NCBI GenBank assembly: GCA_038046085.1 | Contig: JBBSWW010000034.1 | Location: 1-21,226, forward strand | Direction of reading: 5' to 3' | DNA length: 21,226 bases | Origin: GW2011-AR18 sp038046085 | GTDB lineage: Archaea; Nanobdellota; Nanobdellia; SCGC-AAA011-G17; GW2011-AR18 | In this document: positions 6,545 through 14,607 of the stretch, in pieces | Layout: each line of letters begins with the position of its first letter | Numbering within the stretch: the first letter of the stretch is position 1 | Notes under the pieces: generated by a model | Databases searched by the model: none | What the model saw: only the letters and a program-made list of their open reading frames with translations | Told to the model about the DNA's origin: nothing | Position numbers and translations under genes: made by a program

Positions 6545-8851
6545 TTATTCTTCATCAATCTTTTCTTTCAGTTCATTAAGAGCAGGAGAATCAATAACAC
6601 CATAGGCTTTAGGTTCTGGTTTAATATAATCTCTCTTAATAGTTTTTTTTACTTCAGCTTTAGGAGATTCTTTTTTAATAAAATCTGCAGTAGAAACTTT
6701 CTTAACTTCTTTCTTAGTAGATTCTTTTTTTGCAATATTTACAGGAGCTTTTTTCTTTACAACAACAGGCTTTGAAACCTTAACAACATTATCAACAACT
6801 TTTTTCTTCTTAACAACTCTCTTAACTTCCGGTTTAGAATCAACAGCATCATTAAATACAGTCTCTGAATGGACATCATTTGTGTTATTCTCTAAAACTT
6901 TTTCTTCTTTATAATCAACAACTTCATCATCAAAAAATGAGACAATATATTTATGCCAACCAAATACAAAAAATAAAACAATCAAAGCTAAAATAATAAA
7001 ACCTGAAAGGAAATAATACTTATAATTAGAGAATAAACCGGGAATATTATCATCAGAAGGTGAAACTATAACAGATGCAGTAGCATTAATATCATTATCA
7101 GAAGAGAATAAACCAACAAACCAATCCTTAACTCCTAAGAAGAAACCTGATCCTGAATCAACAACTGGACCTGAACTTGATAATTTGATATCAGTAGCCC
7201 TCTCTTTATTATCAGTAATCTCAATCTTCATATCCTTAGAATCAAGATTAGCACCATTCTTCAAACTTAAAGTAACTTTAGCATCATAAACACCAAGAGG
7301 CATATTAGTCTTAGGAGCTACGTAAACATAAGCAGTCTCAGTCTTACCAGGATCAACATTAATATCTACTGGATTCATATTGCTGAAAGTAGCAGCATTA
7401 CCACTCAAGAATAAACTATAAGAAGCTCTCCTCACACCTGAATTCTCAATATTAACAGGAATAAGAACACTTGAATCAAAGTATACAACAACATCATCAT
7501 AAGGAAGAGATAATCTAGGCTTGTAACATTCATTAACTGATACAACATCTAATTTTAATGAATCCTTATCCTGAAGACCATCCTGATCAGTTGAATTAAC
7601 AAGAAGACTAATATCATAAGAACCTGATTTAACATCAGATGTAGGAAGAGCTTTCAGGACAATACTTTTTTCTTCTCCGCCAGCAATATTCAAGATCTTA
7701 GTATCAGAGGAAACCCAAGAGGGAGATTCTAATCCTATCTTGTAAGATTTCCTTATCTCGCCAGTATTTTTAATCGCAGCATTAAAAGATGACTCAACAC
7801 CCTGACAGACTTGTGAAGATGAATCTAGAATATCAACTTTAACACCATAACATTTCCTTACAAGGATATTAAGATCATTAGATATCTTACTAAAACCAAT
7901 CTGAGGTGAGACTTCTAAATGAACAGGGAAAGAACCTTCTATACCATAAGTAGGTGCGAAAACAAGATTAAAATTCTTAGCCTCATTAGATTTCAGAGTA
8001 AGTTCAATCTTCTCAGACCTAGCCCATACAGGACCATCAACTTTAAGTTTATAAGTATTAATAGCAGTACCCTTATTCTCAATCCTCAAAGGGACAACAT
8101 TGTAGCTCCTGTCACAAACATTATATGAAGTATCTGCTAAAACCTTGAAATCAAAATCATAACAAGGATTAACTTTCAATGTCAGAGGGATAGAATCACG
8201 AGTCTTTCCTGAATTACCTAGAGCAAGAAGAGTGAACTCATACTCACGAGATTCAACAGGAGCTTTAAGATAAAGGACAATCTTCTTACTTTCTGCCCTG
8301 TCAAGAATAACAGTATCATCACTAATGCTAATAATATCTTTCAATTCACCTTCAATAGATAACCTGAAAGTTTCCTTGAATTCTCCATTATTAGTAAGTG
8401 TAAGCTCATATTTTACAATACCATTAGGGCATATTTCCTGCCTAGTAGATGTAATAGGAGCCAATCCAGCCCTGAAACAGTCTTTAACAACAACTGAATG
8501 AGATATTAATTTAGAATCATCATCAGTACTGATAACTGTATCAAGATTATAATTGCCAGGATTAGTAGTCTGAGATGGTGTGATATAAGAATAAACCTTT
8601 TTTTCCTCATTAGGATTAAGAACAAAACTAGAAGGAGCTGTAACAGCCCAGCCAGAAGCAGAACCTCTAGAATTAATATTGAAATCTTTAGGAACTGAAG
8701 CAGTATTCTTTACATTATCAATAAATAAACCTGTGTCTCTAGGACATAATGGAGTGCTTATTGATTCTTGAGAAACTGAAAATGCATTTACTGAAGATAG
8801 AATTATAAGAAATATAAAAAAAATTGAAAAAAAGTTTTTAATACCTTTCAT
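6545..8851 (-). CDS. Membrane-anchored multi-Ig (NEW3-like) surface protein with Lys-rich cytoplasmic tail
   Basis: This 768-residue cell-envelope protein starts with a signal peptide (about residues 1-23). Roughly five repeated beta-sandwich units of about 100 residues follow, each ending near a cysteine-aromatic pair (DCF, PCY, KCY, ECY). They resemble the NEW3/CARDB domains common on archaeal surface proteins. One transmembrane helix lies around residues 607-637, followed by about 130 cytoplasmic residues rich in Lys and Val with repeated KKK and KKES motifs. The ATG at 8851 is preferred over upstream GTG codons because GTGGTG just before it can serve as a ribosome site and the signal peptide begins MKGIKNFF. 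It lies 26 bases after the preceding gene's stop, so the two are probably co-transcribed. Adhesion or S-layer anchoring is a guess. Confidence 0.85.
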   Translation of the reverse strand: MKGIKNFFSIFFIFLIILSSVNAFSVSQESISTPLCPRDTGLFIDNVKNTASVPKDFNINSRGSASGWAVTAPSSFVLNPNEEKKVYSYITPSQTTNPGNYNLDTVISTDDDSKLISHSVVVKDCFRAGLAPITSTRQEICPNGIVKYELTLTNNGEFKETFRLSIEGELKDIISISDDTVILDRAESKKIVLYLKAPVESREYEFTLLALGNSGKTRDSIPLTLKVNPCYDFDFKVLADTSYNVCDRSYNVVPLRIENKGTAINTYKLKVDGPVWARSEKIELTLKSNEAKNFNLVFAPTYGIEGSFPVHLEVSPQIGFSKISNDLNILVRKCYGVKVDILDSSSQVCQGVESSFNAAIKNTGEIRKSYKIGLESPSWVSSDTKILNIAGGEEKSIVLKALPTSDVKSGSYDISLLVNSTDQDGLQDKDSLKLDVVSVNECYKPRLSLPYDDVVVYFDSSVLIPVNIENSGVRRASYSLFLSGNAATFSNMNPVDINVDPGKTETAYVYVAPKTNMPLGVYDAKVTLSLKNGANLDSKDMKIEITDNKERATDIKLSSSGPVVDSGSGFFLGVKDWFVGLFSSDNDINATASVIVSPSDDNIPGLFSNYKYYFLSGFIILALIVLFFVFGWHKYIVSFFDDEVVDYKEEKVLENNTNDVHSETVFNDAVDSKPEVKRVVKKKKVVDNVVKVSKPVVVKKKAPVNIAKKESTKKEVKKVSTADFIKKESPKAEVKKTIKRDYIKPEPKAYGVIDSPALNELKEKIDEE

Positions 8852-8877
8852 TAACACCACTTATACAGTTTGCTAAG

Positions 8878-10245
8878 TTAGTAGTAAGTTTTACCTTCTA
8901 CGCCCTTATCATCTTTATCTTCTGTTAATTTTTTTATTAACAAGATAACTGCTAATAATACAAGTACTAATAAAAGTACAACAAATACTATTGTTAATAC
9001 TCTCTTAGTTGTATCGCTAGCAACTGCTTTTGGTGTAACCTCAAGGCTTAAATTCTTTTCTGTTACAACATTGTTTCCAGTCTTAACCTTAACACTGAAA
9101 GCTTTTGAACCTGTGAAGCCTTCATTTGGAGCAACGTAAACGTTAACTTCAGATGTGCTGTCAGGTTGAACAGTTAATGTCATTGGAGTAACAACTACGT
9201 TAGCCCAACCATCTGTACCTGTAACTTCAACAGTGTAAGATTGTGCTACCTTATCTAAGTTAGCAACTGATAGCTTGTAAACAGCTCCCTTACCAGCTTC
9301 TACTTTCTGAGCTAATGTATCAACACTAACTACAGTGCTTGGCTGAATTGCTACTTGTGAAGCTCTAACATGCAATGTGTATTTCTGTTCTTCGAAACTG
9401 TGGAATCTATTGTAATCTAATCTTACAATAACATCGTAAGTTCCTTCTTTAGCATCCTGAGGTACCATCAATACAAGGTCATTTGATGTGAAACCATCAT
9501 TTCTATCAGAGTTTCTCTGAGATTGTGATGTTTCTAACTGATCAATGTATTCTTGTGTTTGTATACCTAACTGAGGTACGCTAACAGTAACTTTAACACT
9601 GTCTTCTATATTGTCTCCAAGATTCTCTGCTCTTACAGTTACGAAAACTGGCTGACCAGCTTGTACGTAATTTGAAGGATTGAATAATGTGTCAAATATA
9701 TTAACACTGTGTCTGATTTCTTCTAATCTTAGTATGTAAGATTTTTTAGTTGCTAATGAATCATCTGTGCTTTGATCATCATCGAAAACTTCAACTCTCA
9801 ATGTGTAATCATCAGAAGCTTCAATATCACTAGGTATTTTTAATGTTAAGTGAATAGGTCTAACTGCGCCCTGTAAAACTTGGAAAGGTGCGCTAACGTC
9901 TTCTACTTCACCATATTCGTAACCACCAATGAAAGCTTTAACTTTAACATTGTAACATGATTTACCTCTGTTATCTGTGCATTGTTTAAATACGTCATTT
10001 CCTCTAACCCAAACGTCTACATTAACTATTGAATTTCTTTCAACATATAATGCAGAGCCTGCGGATAAAACTGTACCATCAACTTCAACCTTTTGGATTG
10101 TGAAGTCTGGTGCTCTACTATCTACTGCACTAACACTACCTGTGTGTCCCACTAATGGAAAACCTGGTACATGGTTAGCTGATACTACACTAGTTAAAAC
10201 TAATACTAGTACCATTGCAAGTGCGAATATTCTAAAACTTTTCAT
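8878..10245 (-). CDS. Secreted CARDB/NEW3-like surface protein with C-terminal membrane anchor
   Basis: This 455-residue protein is predicted to be displayed on the cell surface. A signal peptide spans residues 1-23 (ending SVVSA) and is followed by beta-rich Ig-like segments of the CARDB/NEW3 type with recurring YTLRVEV- and YTLHVRA-like strands. A transmembrane helix (VLTIVFVVLLLVLVLL) lies near the end and a short charged tail ends KTYY. The start at 10245 was chosen because GGGAGG sits 5 bases upstream and the signal peptide begins exactly there; an in-frame start 13 codons earlier would put the ribosome site inside the gene. A strong TATA box and this unusually good Shine-Dalgarno suggest high expression. 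It probably leads a two-gene operon with the 768-residue protein. Exact role unknown. Confidence 0.85.
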   Translation of the reverse strand: MKSFRIFALAMVLVLVLTSVVSANHVPGFPLVGHTGSVSAVDSRAPDFTIQKVEVDGTVLSAGSALYVERNSIVNVDVWVRGNDVFKQCTDNRGKSCYNVKVKAFIGGYEYGEVEDVSAPFQVLQGAVRPIHLTLKIPSDIEASDDYTLRVEVFDDDQSTDDSLATKKSYILRLEEIRHSVNIFDTLFNPSNYVQAGQPVFVTVRAENLGDNIEDSVKVTVSVPQLGIQTQEYIDQLETSQSQRNSDRNDGFTSNDLVLMVPQDAKEGTYDVIVRLDYNRFHSFEEQKYTLHVRASQVAIQPSTVVSVDTLAQKVEAGKGAVYKLSVANLDKVAQSYTVEVTGTDGWANVVVTPMTLTVQPDSTSEVNVYVAPNEGFTGSKAFSVKVKTGNNVVTEKNLSLEVTPKAVASDTTKRVLTIVFVVLLLVLVLLAVILLIKKLTEDKDDKGVEGKTYY

Positions 10246-10250
10246 TTTTT

Positions 10251-10316
10251 CCTCCCTATATGAAACATTATGAAATGTTATCATTATGTAGTAAACACAT
10301 ATTTATAAACCTTTTG
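10251..10316 (-). promoter_or_regulatory. Promoter and leader of the surface-protein operon
   Basis: On the minus strand AAAAGG followed by TTTATAAA (10302-10309) forms a BRE/TATA pair. The expected start of transcription is near 10277, giving a leader of about 30 bases that holds GGGAGG (10251-10256). At the expected start site AACATT-ATGA-AATGTT (10264-10279) is a 6-bp inverted repeat, a possible operator or leader hairpin. Confidence 0.65.
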
Positions 10317-10326
10317 GTAGTAACGT

Positions 10327-12264
10327 TTAAGCTACTATAAACGGCCAATAAACTGTTTTAACATTGCCTCCATCTGATCTTAATACAAACTTCACTAAAT
10401 AATTGCCAGATTGTGCGTTACTTGGCACAGCGAATTGTGTCTGAACAAGCTTATTTTGGCTTACATCAAGGTAAACATTTCTCACATCGTAGTTTTTAGA
10501 ACCTTCAACATAAGTAACTAGTTGAGCTTCTTCACCGAAATCACCTTGATTACTTAATCTAAGTAAAAGGTAAACAGTCTCACCAGCTTTGTAAGATGTC
10601 TTACCATTCAAGTCTCTTACTTGACCTAGAGCTAAATCGTGGATCTCTTTATGAGCTGTATTTTCATCAATTCTTCTATCAAGATCTCCACCTCTATTTT
10701 GAGCAACGTCAACTCTAACTAGAATAGTATCAGTAGCAAAGCCACCTCTATTATCAGTAACAGTCAAAGTAACAATATAAACACCTTGAGCTGAATATTC
10801 ATGGAAAGCTCTTACTGTTGAAGCAGAGTTACCATCTCCGAAATCCCAATTATAACTAACAATATTTCCATCAGGATCTGAAGATTGAGAACCATCAAAT
10901 AAAGCTGATTCCTCAACACCTAATAATTTATCATCACCAGCATTAGCTAGTGGAAGTGAATTTATTTTATTTTGTACAGTTACTCTAACAGTATCAGAAG
11001 ATGAAGCACCTTCAGTATCTGTAACAGTTAATTTAAGAGTGAAAACACCAAGTGAATCATAAACAATTGAAGGTTCAGATTCTGTGCTGTCAATTGTACC
11101 ATCATTATTGAAATCCCAAGCAAAGAACATTTCATTATAATTATCTTCAACTTCGAAAACATATTGTCCGAATACAGAGCCTGGAATAGTAACTGGTTCA
11201 CTAACAACAGCAGTGAAATCATTTCCTAAACCTACAAGAGGAGGAGCGTTCAATACCTGAACTTCCTTGCTACCTAAAGCACCGTTAGCATCTATAGATA
11301 CATGATCAGTACCTAGAACAGCATCATTAGTTGGAACAAGACCGTGATAGAAATATTGACCTGGAGTTGGATTTGTGCATGTAGCATCATCATTTCTGGA
11401 ACATAATTCACCATCAACAATAGCAATGTCACCAACAACTGTATCAATAACACCATCATTATATCTTTCTAAGACAAGTCTTCTACCGTTTCTTTCAAGA
11501 GAGACATCAGAATCTATACCTGCAATACCATTAGAACCTGCTTTAACTGAGAAAGCGACTAATAAATCCTGCCCTCTAAAGTAAGAATCATCTCTACTTT
11601 CTTGATTGAAAGTTTCATCATAAAATAATATCCTGTCAACATGAATAACTGAAACAGTTACAGTATCAGAACTTGATAGACCTTCTGCATCTCTAGCTGT
11701 GAAGGTTAATGTTTCTTGTCCATCAAAGTTTCTATCTAAAGTACGGATACTAACTCTATTATTATTTATTGTAACTCTAAAATTATTGCTTCTTGAAACT
11801 GTCCAGACTATATTACTATCTGGAGTAGTATCATCAGAAACAAAATTACTAAAATCAAAAACATTCCCAAGCCTGCCAATAAAGAAATCTTGTGGAAGGT
11901 CAACAACAGGAGCATTATTTACATTAGGATCCTCTATTGTAATATGCTGGCTAACACCTGTATCAGCGTCAGGGAAAGGATCAACAACTGCACACCATAT
12001 AGTGTCACCAGGGTTTGTTGAAGAAGCAGGAAGTTCTCTCTGATGAGATACAGACCTACCATTAACAAACCAAGTGAATGAAAAAGATCTCTGCTCAACG
12101 GAGTCAAATCCATCGATAATACAAGTCAATTGTTCATCAGCAGGACATACTCCATTAGGACATACACCTGAATCACTAATGATAGAAACATCATAAGCAG
12201 CAAATACGACTGAGACTAAAAATAAAAACATTATAGGTATTGATAATAGTTTAAAGTTTTTCAT
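10327..12264 (-). CDS. Secreted PKD-domain protein
   Basis: This 645-residue protein is exported: a signal peptide covers residues 1-22 (ending VVFAA). The N-terminal third holds cysteine-containing Ig-like and cadherin-like segments (for example LTFTARDAEGLSSSDTVTV). Two PKD-type domains follow, with the hallmark segments FFAWDFNNDGTID, VTDTEGASSSDTV, YNWDFGDGNSAS and VTDNRGG. The last 110 residues form another beta-rich CARDB-like domain. No transmembrane segment ends the protein, so it is probably released or held through neighbouring proteins. The ATG at 12264 is preferred because the signal peptide begins there and a TATA box sits about 25-32 bases upstream, which implies a leaderless transcript. 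It shares strand and theme with the two downstream surface genes but has its own promoter. Confidence 0.85.
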   Translation of the reverse strand: MKNFKLLSIPIMFLFLVSVVFAAYDVSIISDSGVCPNGVCPADEQLTCIIDGFDSVEQRSFSFTWFVNGRSVSHQRELPASSTNPGDTIWCAVVDPFPDADTGVSQHITIEDPNVNNAPVVDLPQDFFIGRLGNVFDFSNFVSDDTTPDSNIVWTVSRSNNFRVTINNNRVSIRTLDRNFDGQETLTFTARDAEGLSSSDTVTVSVIHVDRILFYDETFNQESRDDSYFRGQDLLVAFSVKAGSNGIAGIDSDVSLERNGRRLVLERYNDGVIDTVVGDIAIVDGELCSRNDDATCTNPTPGQYFYHGLVPTNDAVLGTDHVSIDANGALGSKEVQVLNAPPLVGLGNDFTAVVSEPVTIPGSVFGQYVFEVEDNYNEMFFAWDFNNDGTIDSTESEPSIVYDSLGVFTLKLTVTDTEGASSSDTVRVTVQNKINSLPLANAGDDKLLGVEESALFDGSQSSDPDGNIVSYNWDFGDGNSASTVRAFHEYSAQGVYIVTLTVTDNRGGFATDTILVRVDVAQNRGGDLDRRIDENTAHKEIHDLALGQVRDLNGKTSYKAGETVYLLLRLSNQGDFGEEAQLVTYVEGSKNYDVRNVYLDVSQNKLVQTQFAVPSNAQSGNYLVKFVLRSDGGNVKTVYWPFIVA

Positions 12265-12288
12265 GGTAAATAGTAAAGAATTAAACAG

Positions 12289-12304
12289 ATATAAATACCT
12301 TTCG
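12289..12304 (-). promoter_or_regulatory. Promoter of the PKD protein gene
   Basis: On the minus strand BRE-like CGAAAGGT is followed by a TATA-like ATTTATAT. The distance to the ATG at 12264 predicts transcription starting at or next to the start codon. The BRE matches that of the DGR target gene. Confidence 0.6.
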
Positions 12305-12431
12305 GTGAGTAGTGACAATATTGTATACACTATTAAGTTGTTATATAATTAGGTTATAGGCTTAAAATAACTATTTTTGTAACTTTAATATTTTATGAAT
12401 TTCTATTAGAGACAAGATTATAAAAAATAGA

Positions 12432-12568
12432 TGGGGTTGCAGGGATTTGAACCCTGATATGAAGGTATCTTCATCAAAAGCGACATACCAATATTATATC
12501 ATTGCCTTTTACAGCTCATCGCTCCATTATTGGAGCCTTCCATTCTAACCAAGTTATACTACAACCCC
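12432..12568 (-). tRNA. tRNA-Trp(CCA) with a 63-nt intron
   Basis: Mature length is 74 bases: exon 1 is 12568-12530 and exon 2 is 12466-12432. Acceptor GGGGTTG pairs with CAACCCC, anticodon stem GAAGG with CCTTC, and T-arm CAGGG with CCCTG around TTCAAAT; A73 fits Trp. The anticodon loop reads CTCCAAA, giving CCA. The intron (12467-12529) sits at 37/38. Its bulge-helix-bulge has AAT and ATA bulges but a C-A mismatch in the central helix (CTCC with GAAG); AGCGA and TCGCT can close the intron stem. GCTCCA-ATAA-TGGAGC across the splice site is a competing hairpin. The D-arm is weak (A12 faces A23). No CCA tail is encoded. Confidence 0.8.
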
Positions 12569-12708
12569 GATAAGTTTACGAAGCTATTACTTACTTAAAA
12601 AGATTATGAATTGTTTATATCACTATCCTGACATTATTTTCGAAAATTTCGAAAGTTTTTCATATATAAATTAAAAATATATTTAAATTTAGGAATCTAA
12701 TTTTTATA
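12569..12708. promoter_or_regulatory. Divergent intergenic region between tRNA-Trp and the endonuclease gene
   Basis: No gene is seen. Minus-strand TATA-like ATATAAAC (about 12614-12621) and TTTTTAAG (about 12595-12602) could serve tRNA-Trp. Plus-strand TATTTAAAT near 12680 could serve the endonuclease as a leaderless gene. TTTCGAAA occurs twice 9 bases apart (12638-12645 and 12647-12654), each copy a palindrome, a possible binding site. Confidence 0.4.
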
Positions 12709-13467
12709 ATGGACTACAAAAAGGATTTTCATTTAGCAGAAGTTTGTGGAATTCATGCAGGTGATGGTTATTTAAGGAATGATGGAAAAAGGAGAGAACT
12801 AACTATAGAAGGAAGTTTTGAAGAAAAAGGATATTATGATGAACATGTCGTTCCACTCTTTAATAAAGTTTTTAACATTGATATAAAAAATTGTAAATTC
12901 CATCCATTAAGAGGGACGTATGGTTTTTCAATAAGAAATCTTGAAGTAATCGAATTCATGCATAAATTAGGTTTTCCTTATGGAAATAAGTCATTGATAG
13001 TTAAATCTCCAAATTTTATTTTCGAAAAAAGTATTTTTATAAGATATTTTTTAAGAGGTTACTTTGATACAGATGGTTGTTTAACGTTTTCAAATAAATC
13101 GTCTGAAGGATATTCAGAATTTAAAAGAACTAAACACTATTATCCAAATATTAGATTTAGCACGGTTTCTAAATATTTATTTTTTGATATAAACTCAATG
13201 TTAAAACAAAATAATTTTAGTTTTTTCAATAATTTTTATAAACCTAAAAAGGAAACAGAAAATTTGAGACATTCTACTATCTTATCAGGAGTTAAATTAA
13301 TGATGAATTTTTTAAATGAAATAGGGACTAAAAACCCTGTGAAATATTCTAGATATTTAGTTTGGAAAAAATATGGCTTTTGTCCCACTAAAACTACTTA
13401 TACACAAAGATTAAAAATGGTAGAAGGCTCTCTAAATCCTGAAGAATTTTATTTTAAGGGTCCATAG
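12709..13467 (+). CDS. LAGLIDADG homing endonuclease (stand-alone)
   Basis: This 252-residue protein has two LAGLIDADG motifs, AEVCGIHAGDGYL at about residues 9-21 and IRYFLRGYFDTDGCL near 109-123, each with its acidic metal-binding residue. A monomeric two-motif enzyme would make a double-strand break at a long site to spread its own gene. It is not inside a recognisable intein or intron. It lies between two tRNA genes, and its last three codons (GGT CCA TAG) are the first bases of the downstream tRNA-Arg, so the gene ends exactly in the tRNA acceptor and position 8-10 bases. That points to insertion at or capture by the tRNA locus. It is intact and probably still functional. Confidence 0.88.
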   Translation: MDYKKDFHLAEVCGIHAGDGYLRNDGKRRELTIEGSFEEKGYYDEHVVPLFNKVFNIDIKNCKFHPLRGTYGFSIRNLEVIEFMHKLGFPYGNKSLIVKSPNFIFEKSIFIRYFLRGYFDTDGCLTFSNKSSEGYSEFKRTKHYYPNIRFSTVSKYLFFDINSMLKQNNFSFFNNFYKPKKETENLRHSTILSGVKLMMNFLNEIGTKNPVKYSRYLVWKKYGFCPTKTTYTQRLKMVEGSLNPEEFYFKGP

Positions 13468-13545
13468 TATAACCTGGATAGAACGGCCGGCTACGGATAT
13501 TAATGTAGATACCGGCAGATGGGGGTTCGAATCCCTCTGGGCTCG
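13458..13545 (+). tRNA. tRNA-Arg with apparent ACG anticodon and a 14-nt intron
   Basis: Mature length is 74 bases. Acceptor GGGTCCA pairs with TGGGCTC (two G-U pairs), anticodon stem GCCGG with CCGGC, and T-arm GGGGG with CCCTC around TTCGAAT; discriminator G. The intron (13497-13510) sits at 37/38 in a textbook bulge-helix-bulge: central helix CTAC/GTAG with bulges GGA and ATA. Splicing gives loop CTACGGA, so the anticodon is ACG. Archaea normally use GCG for CGY codons, so A34 is unexpected. A12 faces A23 in the D-arm. The first 10 bases overlap the endonuclease gene, so its promoter lies within that gene. Confidence 0.8.
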
Positions 13546-13630
13546 TATTTACATATAGTATAACAGAATTTTACAAATAATAGTAATCTCATTCGTTAAG
13601 CTTAAATATTTTTGTATAAACATTTTTAAT

Positions 13631-14005
13631 ATGAAAATAATAAATGGATTGGTTGTAACAGTAATTGCTTTAAGTTCTTGTGATAATGATAGAGTTGAAC
13701 CTCCTAATCCTGAATTTTATAAACATTTTGTTGGTTCAGTGCCTTTACCAAACTCTAGTACTCTTTATATTCATGATTTAGATGGTGATGGAAATGCAGA
13801 TGTCTTAGCAGTATCAAATAATGTTTGGTATGTTGCCCCTAATCTATCTGATGAAGTTAAAAATAAGTTAAAAGAGTGGCATTGGGATACGGAACGTGTT
13901 CAATTAATGACTCAAGAAATGAGAGAATTATCAACAACAGCAATGAAATCAGACCAAAAATTAGCTTACATCATAGATAAAGCAAGATATGATAGTTCTA
14001 AATAA
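13631..14005 (+). CDS. Small lipoprotein with a Ca-binding-like DxDGDG loop
   Basis: This 124-residue protein begins with a short hydrophobic segment ending in a lipobox-like ALSSC (Cys17), suggesting lipid anchoring outside the membrane. Residues 49-57 (DLDGDGNAD) match the calcium-binding loop seen in FG-GAP, dockerin and EF-hand-like repeats. The rest is polar with no further domain I recognise. A TATA-like TTAAATAT lies about 25-30 bases before the ATG, so the gene has its own promoter, just after tRNA-Arg. The compact, bacterial-looking lipoprotein form could indicate transfer. Function unknown. Confidence 0.6.
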   Translation: MKIINGLVVTVIALSSCDNDRVEPPNPEFYKHFVGSVPLPNSSTLYIHDLDGDGNADVLAVSNNVWYVAPNLSDEVKNKLKEWHWDTERVQLMTQEMRELSTTAMKSDQKLAYIIDKARYDSSK

Positions 14006-14069
14006 TAATTATTTCATTAGTGTTATTTTCTAATAAATTTTGTCCAAAGAATTTATGACTAACAAAAAA

Positions 14070-14543
14070 TTACCTTTTATGACGCTTCTTAATCCTATGA
14101 TGATGCCTTCTACAAGGAGAGGATAAATCCTTCAAAATCAAGGAGATAACTAAGAAGATCAATAATGCTAAAAACAGTGAACTGTAAATAGGCCATTTAC
14201 TTACTGTTGTATCTATGAAAGAAGGAATCTTATCTAATTCATCAACAACAAAAGAAACATCAAGTTTTGGTTTAACTATACCATTATCATATATTGTAGA
14301 TAAAATCAGATTAGTTGATTCATTACCTTTCCTTAACTGAAGATCAAAAATACTATCATCCAAATCAAGGAGTATATTAGAATCTTTTAAATTGTTAGAG
14401 CATACAATAAACTTATCACCAAATTTGTAACTAGAACAGTCATCACATGAAGAGCTATTAGAGATAATACAGTTCTGCTTCTGAGAAAAAACTGATGGAA
14501 CTAATAATATGAACAACAATACTGAAAGAATGATCCACCTCAT
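14070..14543 (-). CDS. Small secreted single-span membrane protein, Cys-rich ectodomain
   Basis: I do not recognise this 157-residue protein. It has a signal peptide (residues 1-20, ending SVFS) and an ectodomain of about 95 residues with four cysteines (25, 33, 36, 48) that could form two disulfides. A transmembrane helix lies at about 117-138. The cytoplasmic tail is short and very basic with a histidine run (CRRHHHRIKKRHKR). The predicted orientation is outside-to-inside, type I. Its ATG lies about 25 bases from a TATA element shared with the divergent tRNA-Arg gene. Confidence 0.7.
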   Translation of the reverse strand: MRWIILSVLLFILLVPSVFSQKQNCIISNSSSCDDCSSYKFGDKFIVCSNNLKDSNILLDLDDSIFDLQLRKGNESTNLILSTIYDNGIVKPKLDVSFVVDELDKIPSFIDTTVSKWPIYSSLFLALLIFLVISLILKDLSSPCRRHHHRIKKRHKR

Positions 14544-14567
14544 AAGATTAAATATTTAGATTGAATT

Positions 14568-14583
14568 ATAAAAAGGTTTTTAT
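14568..14583. promoter_or_regulatory. Palindromic divergent promoter
   Basis: ATAAAAA-GG-TTTTTAT is a perfect 7-bp inverted repeat that presents a TATA-like box to both strands. It sits about 25 bases from the minus-strand start codon at 14543 and from the tRNA-Arg start at 14608. One site may direct transcription both ways. Confidence 0.5.
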
Positions 14584-14607
14584 TCTATAATAAAAGACTA
14601 AAACAAT

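Noticed and set aside
12467..12529. A box C/D guide RNA in the tRNA-Trp intron, as in some euryarchaea
   Set aside because: TGATGA- and CGATGA-like boxes are present, but no convincing CTGA box D or guide pairing was found.
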